This document shows positions 37,964-46,516 of a DNA stretch of 64,000 nucleotides, in pieces. Positions within the stretch are counted from its first letter, which is position 1, and each line of letters begins with the position of its first letter. Under the pieces are notes generated by a model that was not told where the DNA came from, searched no databases, and saw only the letters and a list, made by a program, of their open reading frames with translations. Position numbers and translations under genes: made by a program. Origin of the DNA: JALZMG01 sp963739975 (GTDB taxonomy: Bacteria > Actinomycetota > Acidimicrobiia > Acidimicrobiales > Ilumatobacteraceae); NCBI GenBank assembly GCA_963739975.1, contig CAVUCK010000012.1, positions 528,460-592,459 on the forward strand. The letters run 5' to 3'.

Positions 37964-39130
37964 ATGAGCCAGTTCGTCGGCGCCGCCGAAGCGGCACGCC
38001 GCTTGGGCGTGCAGCGAGCGACGCTCTACGCCTACGTCAGCCGCGGACTGCTGGGCCGGCGGATGTCGGCCGATGGCCGGACGTCGCTGTACGCCGTCGA
38101 GGACCTCGACTCGCTGGCGGGCCGTGGGCGCCGTGCGCCGCTCGAGCCGAGACCGTCGATCGACGTCCAGATCGTCACCGCCGTCTCCAGCCTCGACGAG
38201 GACGGCGTCCGCTACCGCGGGTTCGACGTCAGCGAGCTGTCGCGACACTGCTCGTTCGAACAGGTCGCCGAGCTGTTGTGGAGCGGCGACCTGCCGTCGG
38301 CGGTCGTCCGCTGGCCCGAACCCGACGCCGCCGATGGGCGCCTCGCCCGCCGGGTCGCCGGAATCACCGGTCGCGACGCGCTGGCCGGCATGGGGGTGCT
38401 CGCCATGACGCTGGGGGTGCGGCACCCGGACGACGACGCGCCGACCGCGGCTCGACGGCTGCTCCAACTGCTGGCGTCGCTGTTCCGCACGGACGACGTC
38501 ACCGGCGACGGCTCGGTCGCGGCGCGGCTCGCCCGGTGTTGGTCGGGCGAGGACGTCGACGGCGCGCTCGTCGCCGCCGTCGATCGGGCGCTCGTGCTGC
38601 TCGCCGACCACGAGCTGGCGACGAGCACGCTGGCCGTGCGCGTCGCCGCATCGACGTGGACGGGTCCGTACGCGGCGTACGCCGCGGGGTTGGCCGTGCT
38701 CCAGGGGGCGCTGCACGGCGGCGCATCCGGACAGGTGGGTCAGCTGCTCGTCGACTGTGAGCAGCGCGGCGCGGCAGCGGTCGTCGGCGATCGGTTGGCC
38801 GCCCGCCAGCGCCTCCCCGGGTTCGGGCACCGCATCTACCGAGGGGAGGACCCACGCCTGCGCCCCATCCTCGACGCCGTCCGGTCCCTTCCCGATCCCG
38901 CCGGCCGGTGTGACGTCGTCGACGACCTGCTGATCGAGGCCGGGATCCGTCTGACCCAACGCCCGAACGTCGACCTCGGCCTCGGGGCGCTGTCGTTCGT
39001 CGCCGGGTTCCCACCGGCAGCGCCGGTGTTCGCCGTCGCTCGCCTGGCCGGCTTCGCCGCCCACTACCTCGAGGAGCGCAACGAACGCCCGCTGCGGTTC
39101 AGGGGGGTGGCGCGGCAGGTGGAGGAGTGA
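37964..39130 (+). CDS. Citrate synthase family protein with N-terminal HTH domain
   Basis: 388 residues. Residues ~6-30 (AAEAARRLGVQRATLYAYVS) form a MerR/excisionase-like helix-turn-helix with a following RMSADGRTSLYAVEDLDSLA wing. The rest is a citrate synthase fold: VRYRGFDVSELSRHCSFEQV, LQGALHGGASGQVGQLLVDC, PGFGHRIYRGEDPRLRPI, VDLGLGALSFVAG. The catalytic histidines are kept. Such fusions exist in actinobacteria, but their DNA target is not generally known. Placement next to a twin palindrome and a plain citrate synthase suggests an enzyme that also senses its substrates to control both genes. ATG 37964. Confidence 0.85.
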   Translation: MSQFVGAAEAARRLGVQRATLYAYVSRGLLGRRMSADGRTSLYAVEDLDSLAGRGRRAPLEPRPSIDVQIVTAVSSLDEDGVRYRGFDVSELSRHCSFEQVAELLWSGDLPSAVVRWPEPDAADGRLARRVAGITGRDALAGMGVLAMTLGVRHPDDDAPTAARRLLQLLASLFRTDDVTGDGSVAARLARCWSGEDVDGALVAAVDRALVLLADHELATSTLAVRVAASTWTGPYAAYAAGLAVLQGALHGGASGQVGQLLVDCEQRGAAAVVGDRLAARQRLPGFGHRIYRGEDPRLRPILDAVRSLPDPAGRCDVVDDLLIEAGIRLTQRPNVDLGLGALSFVAGFPPAAPVFAVARLAGFAAHYLEERNERPLRFRGVARQVEE

Positions 39131-39882
39131 CGGCACGACTCGCCGAGGCCCCCGATGGCTCCCCGGCGACGAAGTCGGTCAGCCAGTACAGGCGCGGCCC
39201 CCACCGGGCGTCGTGGTGCTCGGCGCGTTCCACGGCCCGCGCCTTCTTGGCGGGCTGATACCGGCGCCGCGCCCACATCGAGTTCGGGCGGGCCAGACGA
39301 AAGGCGCCGATGGGGGCCACAAGCGGCACGACCGTCCCGATGATCGCCGTCCGATACTTGCCCTTGACGACGCACACGACGATGCAGGCCAGCTGGAACA
39401 CGATGAGGCCGACACCGATGATGGCGAGGGCGAGGGTCGTGTCTTCGGCCGTCTCGAACGCGAACGGGTTGACACCGAAGATCAGCAGGCCCAGCGCAGC
39501 TACGGCCAGGCTGACCATCTCCACCGAGATGCGGCCCTCGTCCTTCCAGTACACGTCCTCCAGGTGGAGGATCAGGGCGAACTCGTCCAGCACCAGCGAC
39601 GTCCCGACGCCGATCAGCAGGCCAGCGACGATCGACCACGGTGACTCGAGGTCGACGGCGATGCCGGTGAAGGCAGCCGGCGACCAACAGGAGGACACCC
39701 GGGATGGCGTGGTGGACGTGCAGGCCGCCCGCAGACACGTTGTTCTTGAACGGCCCACGACCGGCCCGGATCATCCGGGTGATGACCCTCGTCGTGATGA
39801 ACGTCACGATGAAGGCGGCGAAGCACACGAGCAGCGGCAGCCGCTCGTGATCGATGATCGTCTCCTGGAACCACGACCGCAT
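39099..39882 (-). CDS. Integral membrane protein of unknown function, one frameshift
   Basis: Starts MRSWFQETIIDHERLPLLVC at ATG 39882. The N-terminal part (FAAFIVTFITTRVITRMIRA, AGGLHVHHAIPGVLLLVAG) and the rest (FTGIAVDLESPWSIVAGLLI, LVLDEFALILHLEDVYWKDE, LAIIGVGLIVFQLACIVVCV) lie in two frames. An extra base at about 39675 (GGCAGCC) explains the shift. About five membrane helices, with a conserved HVHH motif and acidic DEFALILHLEDVYW that could bind metal. Conserved in actinobacteria as far as I recall, function unknown. Its last 32 bp overlap the convergent HTH-citrate synthase gene. Confidence 0.7.
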
Positions 39883-39894
39883 GGAAGGTCCTCG

Positions 39895-41877
39895 CTAGAT
39901 CCGTCGATGCCGCGCCGACTCGTCCTCACTGCGCAGGAGCTGGGCGATGGCGCGCATCTGGATCACCAGGCCCGAGATGAGGCCGACGAAGCCGAGGAGC
40001 TGCAGCGTGGCGCGGATGCCCTCCTCCTCCACCGTCCCGGACGCCAGCAGGAGCAACGCCGACGTCAGTAGGCCGAACGCGCCGATGGCGGCGAACGTCA
40101 CCCGGTCGACCCAGCCGCTGACGACGGCGCGGTCCCCGCCGGCGTACCGCTCGTTGCGGATGCTGAGATGGCCCGTGCGCATCTGGCTGGCGATGGCCTC
40201 GACGTGGCCCGGGAGCGTCCGCAGCGAGGGCAGCGCCCGCAGGAGCTCGCGCTGCAGCTGCTGCTGCACGGCTGCCTGCTTCTGGTCGGCGAAGTCGGGC
40301 ATCAGGTCGGTGACCTCGCGGGAGATGTCGAACGCCGGGTTGATGATCCGCAGCGTGCCCTCCAGCGTCAGCATCGCCCTCGAGAGCGTGGACATGGGCG
40401 CCGGGATGGCCAGCCCGTGGCGACCCATGATGTCGAGGATCGTGCTCATCGACTTCGGATCGAAGCCCCCGGCGCCGATGGTCTCGGTGAGCACCAGCCC
40501 GATGTCCGCCTCGAGCGCCCGGCTGTCGGTCGTCTCGTCGCCGCCGGCCAGCTGGCGGACAGCCCGGGCCAGGATCACCGGGTCGCGGAGCTGGAAGCCG
40601 ATCATCAGCCCCTGCATCGACTCGAGGATCAGCGGGTCGAGCCGTCCGACGGCTCCGAAGTCGAGCAACCAGAGGATCCCCTGGGGGTCGACGAAGATGT
40701 TCCCGGGGTGGGGATCGGCGTGGTACACGCCGTCGCGCAGGACCTGGTCCAGGAATGACCGCAGCAAGTGGACGGCCAGTTCGGACGCCGGGACCGGCGT
40801 CGCCTCCACGGCGTCCCGATCGGCGACGGTCACGCCGTCGATGGCCTGCATGACGAGGACGCGGCGCGTCGACAGCGCCTCGACCACCGTCGGGGCGGTG
40901 ACGCCCTTCTCGATGTCGAGGCTCTCGACGAAGGCCGTGCCGTTGCGCGCCTCGGCGCCGTAGTCGAGCTCCTTCTCCAGCGAGGTGATCAGCTCCTCGG
41001 CGAGTCGTCTGACGCCGAGCACCCTGGCCGCCTCGACGCGGCGCTCGACCTGGCCGGCGACCATCCGCAGCACCGCGGCGTCGCGCTGGACGATCTCCTC
41101 GATCCCCGGGCGCTGGATCTTGACCACGACGTCCTCGCCGTTGCGCAGCACCGCCCGGTGGGTCTGGCCGATCGACGCCGCCGCCAACGGCTCGAAGTTG
41201 AACGACGCGAACTCCTCGTCCAGGCTGGCCCCCAGCTCGCGCTCCACGACGGCGCGGATCTCCTCGGCCGGCACCGGTCGGGCCGACGACTGGAGGTTCG
41301 CCAGCTCCGTGGTCAGCACCTCGGGGAGCAGGTCGGTGCGGGTCGAGGCGATCTGGCCGAACTTCACGAACATCCCGCCACAGTCCTCGAGCATCAACCG
41401 CAGCCGCCGGGCAGCATCCGGTGTGGCCAGCCGAGACGGCGTCGCCGAGCGCAGCCCCGTGAGCCCCCGCTTGCGGGCGTAGCCGATGATCTCACGGGAG
41501 CGGCCGAGCGGCGAGAGGCGGCGCTTGATCGTGGCGATCGGGTGCAGGATCGGGCCCCACCGCCGGCGCCGCTGGCGGCGTGGCTTGAGGATCACGTCGA
41601 GGATGAGGCTGACGAACATCGACACCAGCAGCCCGAACAGGAACGTCGGGATCAGCACGTCGCGCAGCTGGTCCATCGTCGTGATGTCCTCGTCCAGCAC
41701 GACGGCGGTGATGATCAACCCCGCCAGCCAGCCGACGAAGCCGGAGAACAGTGCCCGGAGCCAGCCCCGACGCACCCCGAGGATCCGGCCGCCGAACCAC
41801 CCGACGACGATGATGAACGGAACCCCGTAGAGGAGCATCCCCCACAAGCTGACCTCTACGAAGACCCCGTCTTCCAT
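39895..41877 (-). CDS. ABC1/UbiB-family atypical protein kinase with membrane segments
   Basis: 660 residues. Two N-terminal membrane helices (LLYGVPFIIVVGWFGGRIL, LVSMFVSLILDVILKP) are followed by the ABC1 kinase-like domain: KxGQ motif GGMFVKFGQIASTRTDLLP, ATP lysine VVVKIQRPG, ELDYGAEARNG, HADPHPGNIFVDPQG and LLDFGAVGRLD. Two helices close the protein (FAAIGAFGLLTSALLLLASG, LGFVGLISGLVIQMR). UbiB relatives support isoprenoid-quinone metabolism through ATP binding. No quinone gene is adjacent. ATG 41877 is preferred over GTG 41880. Confidence 0.92.
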   Translation of the reverse strand: MEDGVFVEVSLWGMLLYGVPFIIVVGWFGGRILGVRRGWLRALFSGFVGWLAGLIITAVVLDEDITTMDQLRDVLIPTFLFGLLVSMFVSLILDVILKPRRQRRRRWGPILHPIATIKRRLSPLGRSREIIGYARKRGLTGLRSATPSRLATPDAARRLRLMLEDCGGMFVKFGQIASTRTDLLPEVLTTELANLQSSARPVPAEEIRAVVERELGASLDEEFASFNFEPLAAASIGQTHRAVLRNGEDVVVKIQRPGIEEIVQRDAAVLRMVAGQVERRVEAARVLGVRRLAEELITSLEKELDYGAEARNGTAFVESLDIEKGVTAPTVVEALSTRRVLVMQAIDGVTVADRDAVEATPVPASELAVHLLRSFLDQVLRDGVYHADPHPGNIFVDPQGILWLLDFGAVGRLDPLILESMQGLMIGFQLRDPVILARAVRQLAGGDETTDSRALEADIGLVLTETIGAGGFDPKSMSTILDIMGRHGLAIPAPMSTLSRAMLTLEGTLRIINPAFDISREVTDLMPDFADQKQAAVQQQLQRELLRALPSLRTLPGHVEAIASQMRTGHLSIRNERYAGGDRAVVSGWVDRVTFAAIGAFGLLTSALLLLASGTVEEEGIRATLQLLGFVGLISGLVIQMRAIAQLLRSEDESARHRRI

Positions 41878-41985
41878 CACGCCTCCCTCGATTCGCCGAT
41901 GATGATCGTCGCGCGTCAGCGTCGCTCGGCGGGGATCCTCACGTCGCGACGGCCGGTGGACGCGCTGCCGAACGGCGGGCGCGGG

Positions 41986-42426
41986 TCAGCGGTACTCGGC
42001 GCGAATGCAGATGATCTGCTCGTCGCGCGCCGACGGAAGCGCCTTGACCAGGTACTCCTGGCCACCGCTGGTGACCGCCCCGAGCGACCAGCCGGGCATC
42101 GCCTCTTCCCCGGTGCCGAGGCTCTCCAGGCGGTCCACGTCGAGCCCGGCCGACTCGGCCTCCGCCCGCCACAGGTGGACCAGCCCGCGGCGCAGCTCCG
42201 GGTCGTCGATCAGGTCACGCCCGTGCAGGTGCAGCCTGACGTTGAGGATCGTGACCGACTCCAGCTGGTCGAGCTGGATGACATCGCCGCCCAGCTCGCC
42301 GTCGAGCATCACCATCACCGGCCCCACCTCGCCGGCGACCGCACCGACGAACCCGTAGCGCACCAAGGGCAGGCCATCGTCGCCGGTCGTCGCCCAACGC
42401 ACCCGGTCGCCGAGGCTGAACGTCAT
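41986..42426 (-). CDS. Hypothetical protein
   Basis: 146 residues, starting MTFSLGDRVRWATTGDDGLP. The first ~60 residues look like a small beta barrel (RYGFVGAVAGEVGPVMVMLD, GELGGDVIQLDQLESVTI). The rest is mixed (LIDDPELRRGLVHLWRAEAE, GEEAMPGWSLGAVTSGGQEY). I do not recognise a family. No signal peptide or membrane helix. ATG 42426 overlaps the stop of the serine hydrolase gene (ATGA), so it is in the same transcript. Confidence 0.7.
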   Translation of the reverse strand: MTFSLGDRVRWATTGDDGLPLVRYGFVGAVAGEVGPVMVMLDGELGGDVIQLDQLESVTILNVRLHLHGRDLIDDPELRRGLVHLWRAEAESAGLDVDRLESLGTGEEAMPGWSLGAVTSGGQEYLVKALPSARDEQIICIRAEYR

Positions 42427-43255
42427 CGCGCCGGCCCCAGCTGCTCGACGACGGCGTCGGACAGGGCTGGCCAGCAGCGCATGGCCTCCACGGCCCACTC
42501 GTCGAACGATCGATCGGTCAGCGCCACCAGGCCGGCGCCGACGGCGGGGTCGACCCACGCCATCGTGCCGGCACCACCGAAGTGGCCGTGCGTGGCCGCG
42601 CTGTTGGTGTGCCCGGTCCAATGCGGCGATTTGCCGCCACGGATCTCGAACCCCAACCCCCACGGGCACGGATCGAAGCGCCCCACGCCCGGCACGATAC
42701 CTGCGAGGTCCGGGTAGTGCGGGTGAACGGCGTCGGCGGCCGTCGCCGCGCCGAGCAGCGTCGGCCGTTGCACCTCGGCCAGGAAGCGGCCGACGTCGCC
42801 GGTGGTGCTGCGGGCGGCGTGGGCCGGCGACCCGGCGAGCCGCGACGACGCCATGCCCAGCGGTTCGAGCACGGCGTCGTGCAGGTAGTCGGCGAACGGC
42901 ATCTCGGCCCGCGCCGCCACCGCGTCGGCGGCCAGCTCGATGCCCGTGTTGGAGTAGATCCGGCGGCGCTCCGGTGGCGCGATCGGGTCCGGCCCGTCGA
43001 ACGGGTAGCCACCTGCATGGGCCAGCAGGTGGCGCAGCGGTGCAGCCCGGTTGGCCGACCGGCTCGTCGAGCGTCAGCAGGCCCTCCTCGACGGCGATGA
43101 GCGTCGCCCAGGCCGTCGAGCAGCTTGGTCAGCGAGGCGAGCCGGAAGACGTGATCGGTGTCGCCGGCCGAGCCGAGCACGGTGCCGTCGTTGCGGATGA
43201 CGACGGCCGATGCGTTCGGCACCGGCCACCCGGCCACGAGCTCGAGGGCCTGCAC
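42423..43255 (-). pseudogene. Serine hydrolase of the beta-lactamase family, two frameshifts
   Basis: From GTG 43255 the frame reads MQALELVAGWPVPNASAVVI and FRLASLTKLL, containing the S-x-x-K nucleophile motif SLTK. At ~43117 the sense shifts frame (AWATLIAVEEGLLTLDEPVG), and at ~43045 again (RHLLAHAGGYPFD, RRRIYSNTGIELAADAV with Y-x-N). It then runs intact to 42423 (LHDAVLEPLGMASSRLAG, THGHFGGAGTMAWVDP). All three motif regions of class C beta-lactamase/DD-peptidase-like hydrolases are recoverable, so the gene was recently whole or suffers from sequence errors. It starts 23 bp after the DAHP synthase stop. Confidence 0.75.
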
Positions 43256-43278
43256 CGGTCAGCAGGCGATTGGCGACA

Positions 43279-44631
43279 TCACGTGCGCGGCCCGGCAATC
43301 AGCTCGGCGACGTGGAAGGCGAGGTCGAGTCCCTGGCGGCCGTTGAGGCGGGGGTCGCACATCGTCTCGTAGCGGCGGTCGAGATCAGCGTCCGACACCG
43401 CGTCGGCGCCGCCGAGGCACTCGGTGACGCTCTCACCGGTCAGCTCGACGTGGATGCCGCCGGGCCAGGTGCCTTCGGCGCGGTGAGCCCGCACGAAGCC
43501 GCCGATCTCGCGAACGATGTCGTCGAAGTGGCGGGTCTTGCGGCCGCTGGGGGCGGTGTACGTGTTGCCGTGCATCGGGTCGCACGCCCACACGACGGGG
43601 TGCCCGGCGTCGCCCACGGCGCGCAGCAGCGGACGGAGTCGTTCCTCGACGTGGTCGGCGCCGATCCGGCTGATCAGCGTCAGGCGCCCGGGCGTCCTGT
43701 CCGGGTCGAGGCGGGCACAGAGGTCCAGCACCTCGGGGGGCTCGACCGTCGGGCCGATCTTGCAGCCGATCGGGTTGCCGACGCCGCGCAGGAACTCGAC
43801 GTGGGCGCCGTCGACCTCGCGCGTGCGCTCACCGATCCAGAGGAGGTGGGCCGAGCAGTCGTACCAGTCGCCGGTCAGCGAGTCCTCGCGGGTCAGCGCC
43901 TCCTCGTAGCCGAGGATCAGCGCCTCGTGGCTGGTGTAGACGTCGACCGAGCTGAGGTTCGGGTTGGAGGCCGTGTCGACGCCGCACGCCTGCATGAACT
44001 TGAGGGCGCGGTCGATCTCCGCCGCCAGCCGGTCGTAGCGCTGGCCGGCGGGGCTGGTGGCGACGAACTCCTGGTTCCAGGCGTGCACCCGGGTGAGGTT
44101 GGCGAAGCCGCCCTTGGTGAAGGCGCGGACGAGGTTCAGCGTCGACGCCGACTGGTGGTAGGCCTGGACGAGGCGGTCGGGGTCCGGCATCCGGGCGGCG
44201 ACATCGAAGCCGGCCCCGTTGACGATGTGCCCGCGGAACGACGGCAGGTCGACGTCGCCGACCCGCTCCGTCGGGCTGGATCGGGGCTTGGCGAACTGGC
44301 CGGCGATCCGCCCGACCTTCACGACCGGGACACCCATCGAGTACGTCAGCACGACGGCCATCTGGAGGATGACCCGCAGCTTCTCCCGGATGTTGTCGGC
44401 CGAGAACTCCTCGAACGACTCGGCGCAGTCGCCGGCCTGGAGCAGGAAGGCACGACCGGCGGCGACCTCGGCCAGCGACGCCTGCAGCGAGCGGGACTCG
44501 CCGGCGAAGACGAGGGGCGGGAACGAGGCGACGGTCTTCAGCGCCCGATCGAGCCCGGCCGGGTCGGGCCAGTCCGGCTGCTGCGCTGCCGGCAGCAGCT
44601 GCCACGACGACGGGGACCACGCGCCGGACAC
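43279..44631 (-). CDS. aroG: 3-deoxy-7-phosphoheptulonate synthase, class II
   Basis: 450 residues. Class II (plant/mycobacterial type) DAHP synthase: condenses PEP and erythrose-4-phosphate, the first step of aromatic amino-acid synthesis. Signatures: PPLVFAGESRSLQASLAEVA, FLLQAGDCAESFEEFSADNI, GRIAGQFAKPRSSPTERV, YTSHEALILGYEEALTR, GVGNPIGCKIGPTVEPPEV and WACDPMHGNTYTAPSGRKTR. GTG 44631 gives the usual start (WSPSSWQLLPAAQQPDWPD). Confidence 0.96.
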   Translation of the reverse strand: MSGAWSPSSWQLLPAAQQPDWPDPAGLDRALKTVASFPPLVFAGESRSLQASLAEVAAGRAFLLQAGDCAESFEEFSADNIREKLRVILQMAVVLTYSMGVPVVKVGRIAGQFAKPRSSPTERVGDVDLPSFRGHIVNGAGFDVAARMPDPDRLVQAYHQSASTLNLVRAFTKGGFANLTRVHAWNQEFVATSPAGQRYDRLAAEIDRALKFMQACGVDTASNPNLSSVDVYTSHEALILGYEEALTREDSLTGDWYDCSAHLLWIGERTREVDGAHVEFLRGVGNPIGCKIGPTVEPPEVLDLCARLDPDRTPGRLTLISRIGADHVEERLRPLLRAVGDAGHPVVWACDPMHGNTYTAPSGRKTRHFDDIVREIGGFVRAHRAEGTWPGGIHVELTGESVTECLGGADAVSDADLDRRYETMCDPRLNGRQGLDLAFHVAELIAGPRT

Positions 44632-44834
44632 GATGCAGAAGCCTACTGACGCCCCCGAGCGCGTTGAGGTTTGGATCTTGTCGTGCCGGCGACCAGGTTT
44701 TCTGACGTAACGGAGGAAGCTCCCGAGCGTTCGTTACGCAGCGGGCGTGATACCCCAGGCCGGCCTTGCCCGGCCCAGCCGAGCGAGCGGAGTCTTCGGA
44801 GCGAGCGAGGCCATCGACTCAGCCCGGCCCCCGG

Positions 44835-45662
44835 TTACACGGCGAGGATGTGCTCGGCGTCGTCGCGCAGGCCGATGACGGCCCGGCTGACGAGCCGGCG
44901 GGCGGCTTCGGCGGTGACGCCGAGGCGCTCGCCGACCTCGCGGAAGCTCTTGCGCTCGCCGTCGACGAGGCCGAAGCGGGCCTCAACGGCGTAGCGGGCG
45001 CGCGGCTCGAGCGTGCCGAGCAGCTCGTCGAGCAGGTCGCCGTCGACCATCGTCATCACGTGGTCCTCGGGCGTGCCGTCACCGTTGGCCATGAGGTCGC
45101 CGAGGGTGGCGTCGCCGTCGTCGCCGACGGTCTTGTCGAGTGAGACCGGCGTCGTGAGGCGGTGCAGCTCGGCGTTCGCCTGGTCGAGCGTCTCGCCGTC
45201 GCCCGACGCCTGGCGCAGGGCGGCGCGCAGGCTGGCCGAGCGGTCGCCGGGGATGCGGATCAGGCTGGCCTTCTGGTCGAGGGCCCGGCCGATGGCCTGG
45301 CGGATCCAGAACGTGGCGTAGGTCGAGAACTTGAACCCACGGCGCCAGTCGAACTTGTCGACGGCGTGCTCGAGGCCGAGGTTGCCCTCCTGGATGAGGT
45401 CGAGGAGGTCCATGCCCTGAGGCAGGGGGTACCGGCGAGCGATCGAGACGACGAGTCGCAGGTTGGAGCGGATGAACCGGTCCTTGGCGTTGGCGGCGTC
45501 CCGCACGGCCCGCTTGAGGGCGACGGCGCGCTGCCCGTTGGCCAGCTTCTCGGCCGCCTCGCGACCGGCTTCGATCACGCGCGACAGCTCGCGCTCGTCC
45601 TCGGCGGTGAGGAGGGGGACCTTGCCGATGTCGTTGAGGTAGAGACCGATGGAATCGTTCAT
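44835..45662 (-). CDS. RNA polymerase sigma factor, group 2 (SigB/HrdB-like)
   Basis: 275 residues. It has region 1.2 (IGLYLNDIGKVPLLTAEDER), region 2 (RFIRSNLRLVVSIARRYPLP, DLLDLIQEGNLGLEHAVDKF, FKFSTYATFWIRQAIGRAL), region 3 and region 4 (LEPRARYAVEARFGLVDGER, FREVGERLGVTAEAARRLVS). Without the long region 1.1 of the primary sigma factor it is likely an alternative, stress- or growth-phase sigma factor. No anti-sigma gene is adjacent. It is divergent from nadD. The 203 bp downstream hold only GAGCGAGC-type low-complexity repeats. Confidence 0.92.
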   Translation of the reverse strand: MNDSIGLYLNDIGKVPLLTAEDERELSRVIEAGREAAEKLANGQRAVALKRAVRDAANAKDRFIRSNLRLVVSIARRYPLPQGMDLLDLIQEGNLGLEHAVDKFDWRRGFKFSTYATFWIRQAIGRALDQKASLIRIPGDRSASLRAALRQASGDGETLDQANAELHRLTTPVSLDKTVGDDGDATLGDLMANGDGTPEDHVMTMVDGDLLDELLGTLEPRARYAVEARFGLVDGERKSFREVGERLGVTAEAARRLVSRAVIGLRDDAEHILAV

Positions 45663-45925
45663 GGTGTCGTGTGCAACCGTTCGTGGAGGGATCGTCGGGC
45701 GGCCCGAGGCGCGAAGCGCACAGCGGTGCCATCCGTCATTCGGAGTGGGGGGAGGGCGCGGATGACGGTGTCGCCGAGGCAGCTCGGAGGGGAGATCTCA
45801 GAGTACCAGGCGTGTCAAGACGGTTCCGGACCGCACCGGTAGGCTGCGCGCCCGTGCCGCTGCCAGGCGCGACGCCGGTCGCCGACCAGATCGTCCCAGG
45901 ACGGGCCGCGGCGCGCCGAAATGGC

Positions 45926-46516
45926 GTGGAGCAGCGTCGCGTCGGGTTGTTCGGGGGGACGTTCGATCCCCCGCACGTGGGACATCTCGTCACCGCGGTG
46001 AACGTTCGCCACGCCCTTGCGCTCGATGTGGTCGTGCTGATGGTCGCCAACGTGCCCTGGCAGAAGGAGGGCAGCCGGCCGATCACGCCGGCCACCGATC
46101 GCCTGGCCATGGTTGACGCGGCGGTCGCCGACGTGCCTGGTCTGGAGGCCGGACGGCTGGAGATCGAGCTCGGCGGGCCGAGCTTCACGGCCGACACGTT
46201 GGCCGCGCTGGCTGATCGTGAGCCGGCGGCCACCCTGTTCACCATCGTCGGCGACGATGCAGCCGCCGGGTTGACGACCTGGGAGCGCTACCACGAGGTC
46301 GTCGCCCGCTCGGCGATGGTCGTCGTCGACCGGCCGGGCGACCCGGTGCAGCTGCCCGGCGATGTCGAGTGGATCCGAGTCGAGGTGCCGAGGCTGGAGG
46401 TCTCGAGCACCGATCTGCGGGCCCGGTTCACCGACGGCCGTCCCCTCGACTACCTGGTCACGGACCCGGTCCTGCAGGTCATCGCCGACCGGCGCCTGTA
46501 CCAGGACCCGGCGTGA
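45926..46516 (+). CDS. nadD: Nicotinate-nucleotide adenylyltransferase
   Basis: 196 residues from GTG 45926. Makes deamido-NAD from NaMN and ATP. GLFGGTFDPPHVGHLVTAVN (nucleotidyltransferase HxGH), VPWQKEGSRPITPATDRLAM, FTIVGDDAAAGLTTWERYHE and the C-terminal VSSTDLRARFTDGRPLDYLV (SSTxxR) are present. An earlier in-frame GTG at 45854 would add 24 residues without family support. First gene of the nadD-LCP-like-rsfS unit, a usual actinobacterial arrangement. Confidence 0.94.
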   Translation: MEQRRVGLFGGTFDPPHVGHLVTAVNVRHALALDVVVLMVANVPWQKEGSRPITPATDRLAMVDAAVADVPGLEAGRLEIELGGPSFTADTLAALADREPAATLFTIVGDDAAAGLTTWERYHEVVARSAMVVVDRPGDPVQLPGDVEWIRVEVPRLEVSSTDLRARFTDGRPLDYLVTDPVLQVIADRRLYQDPA

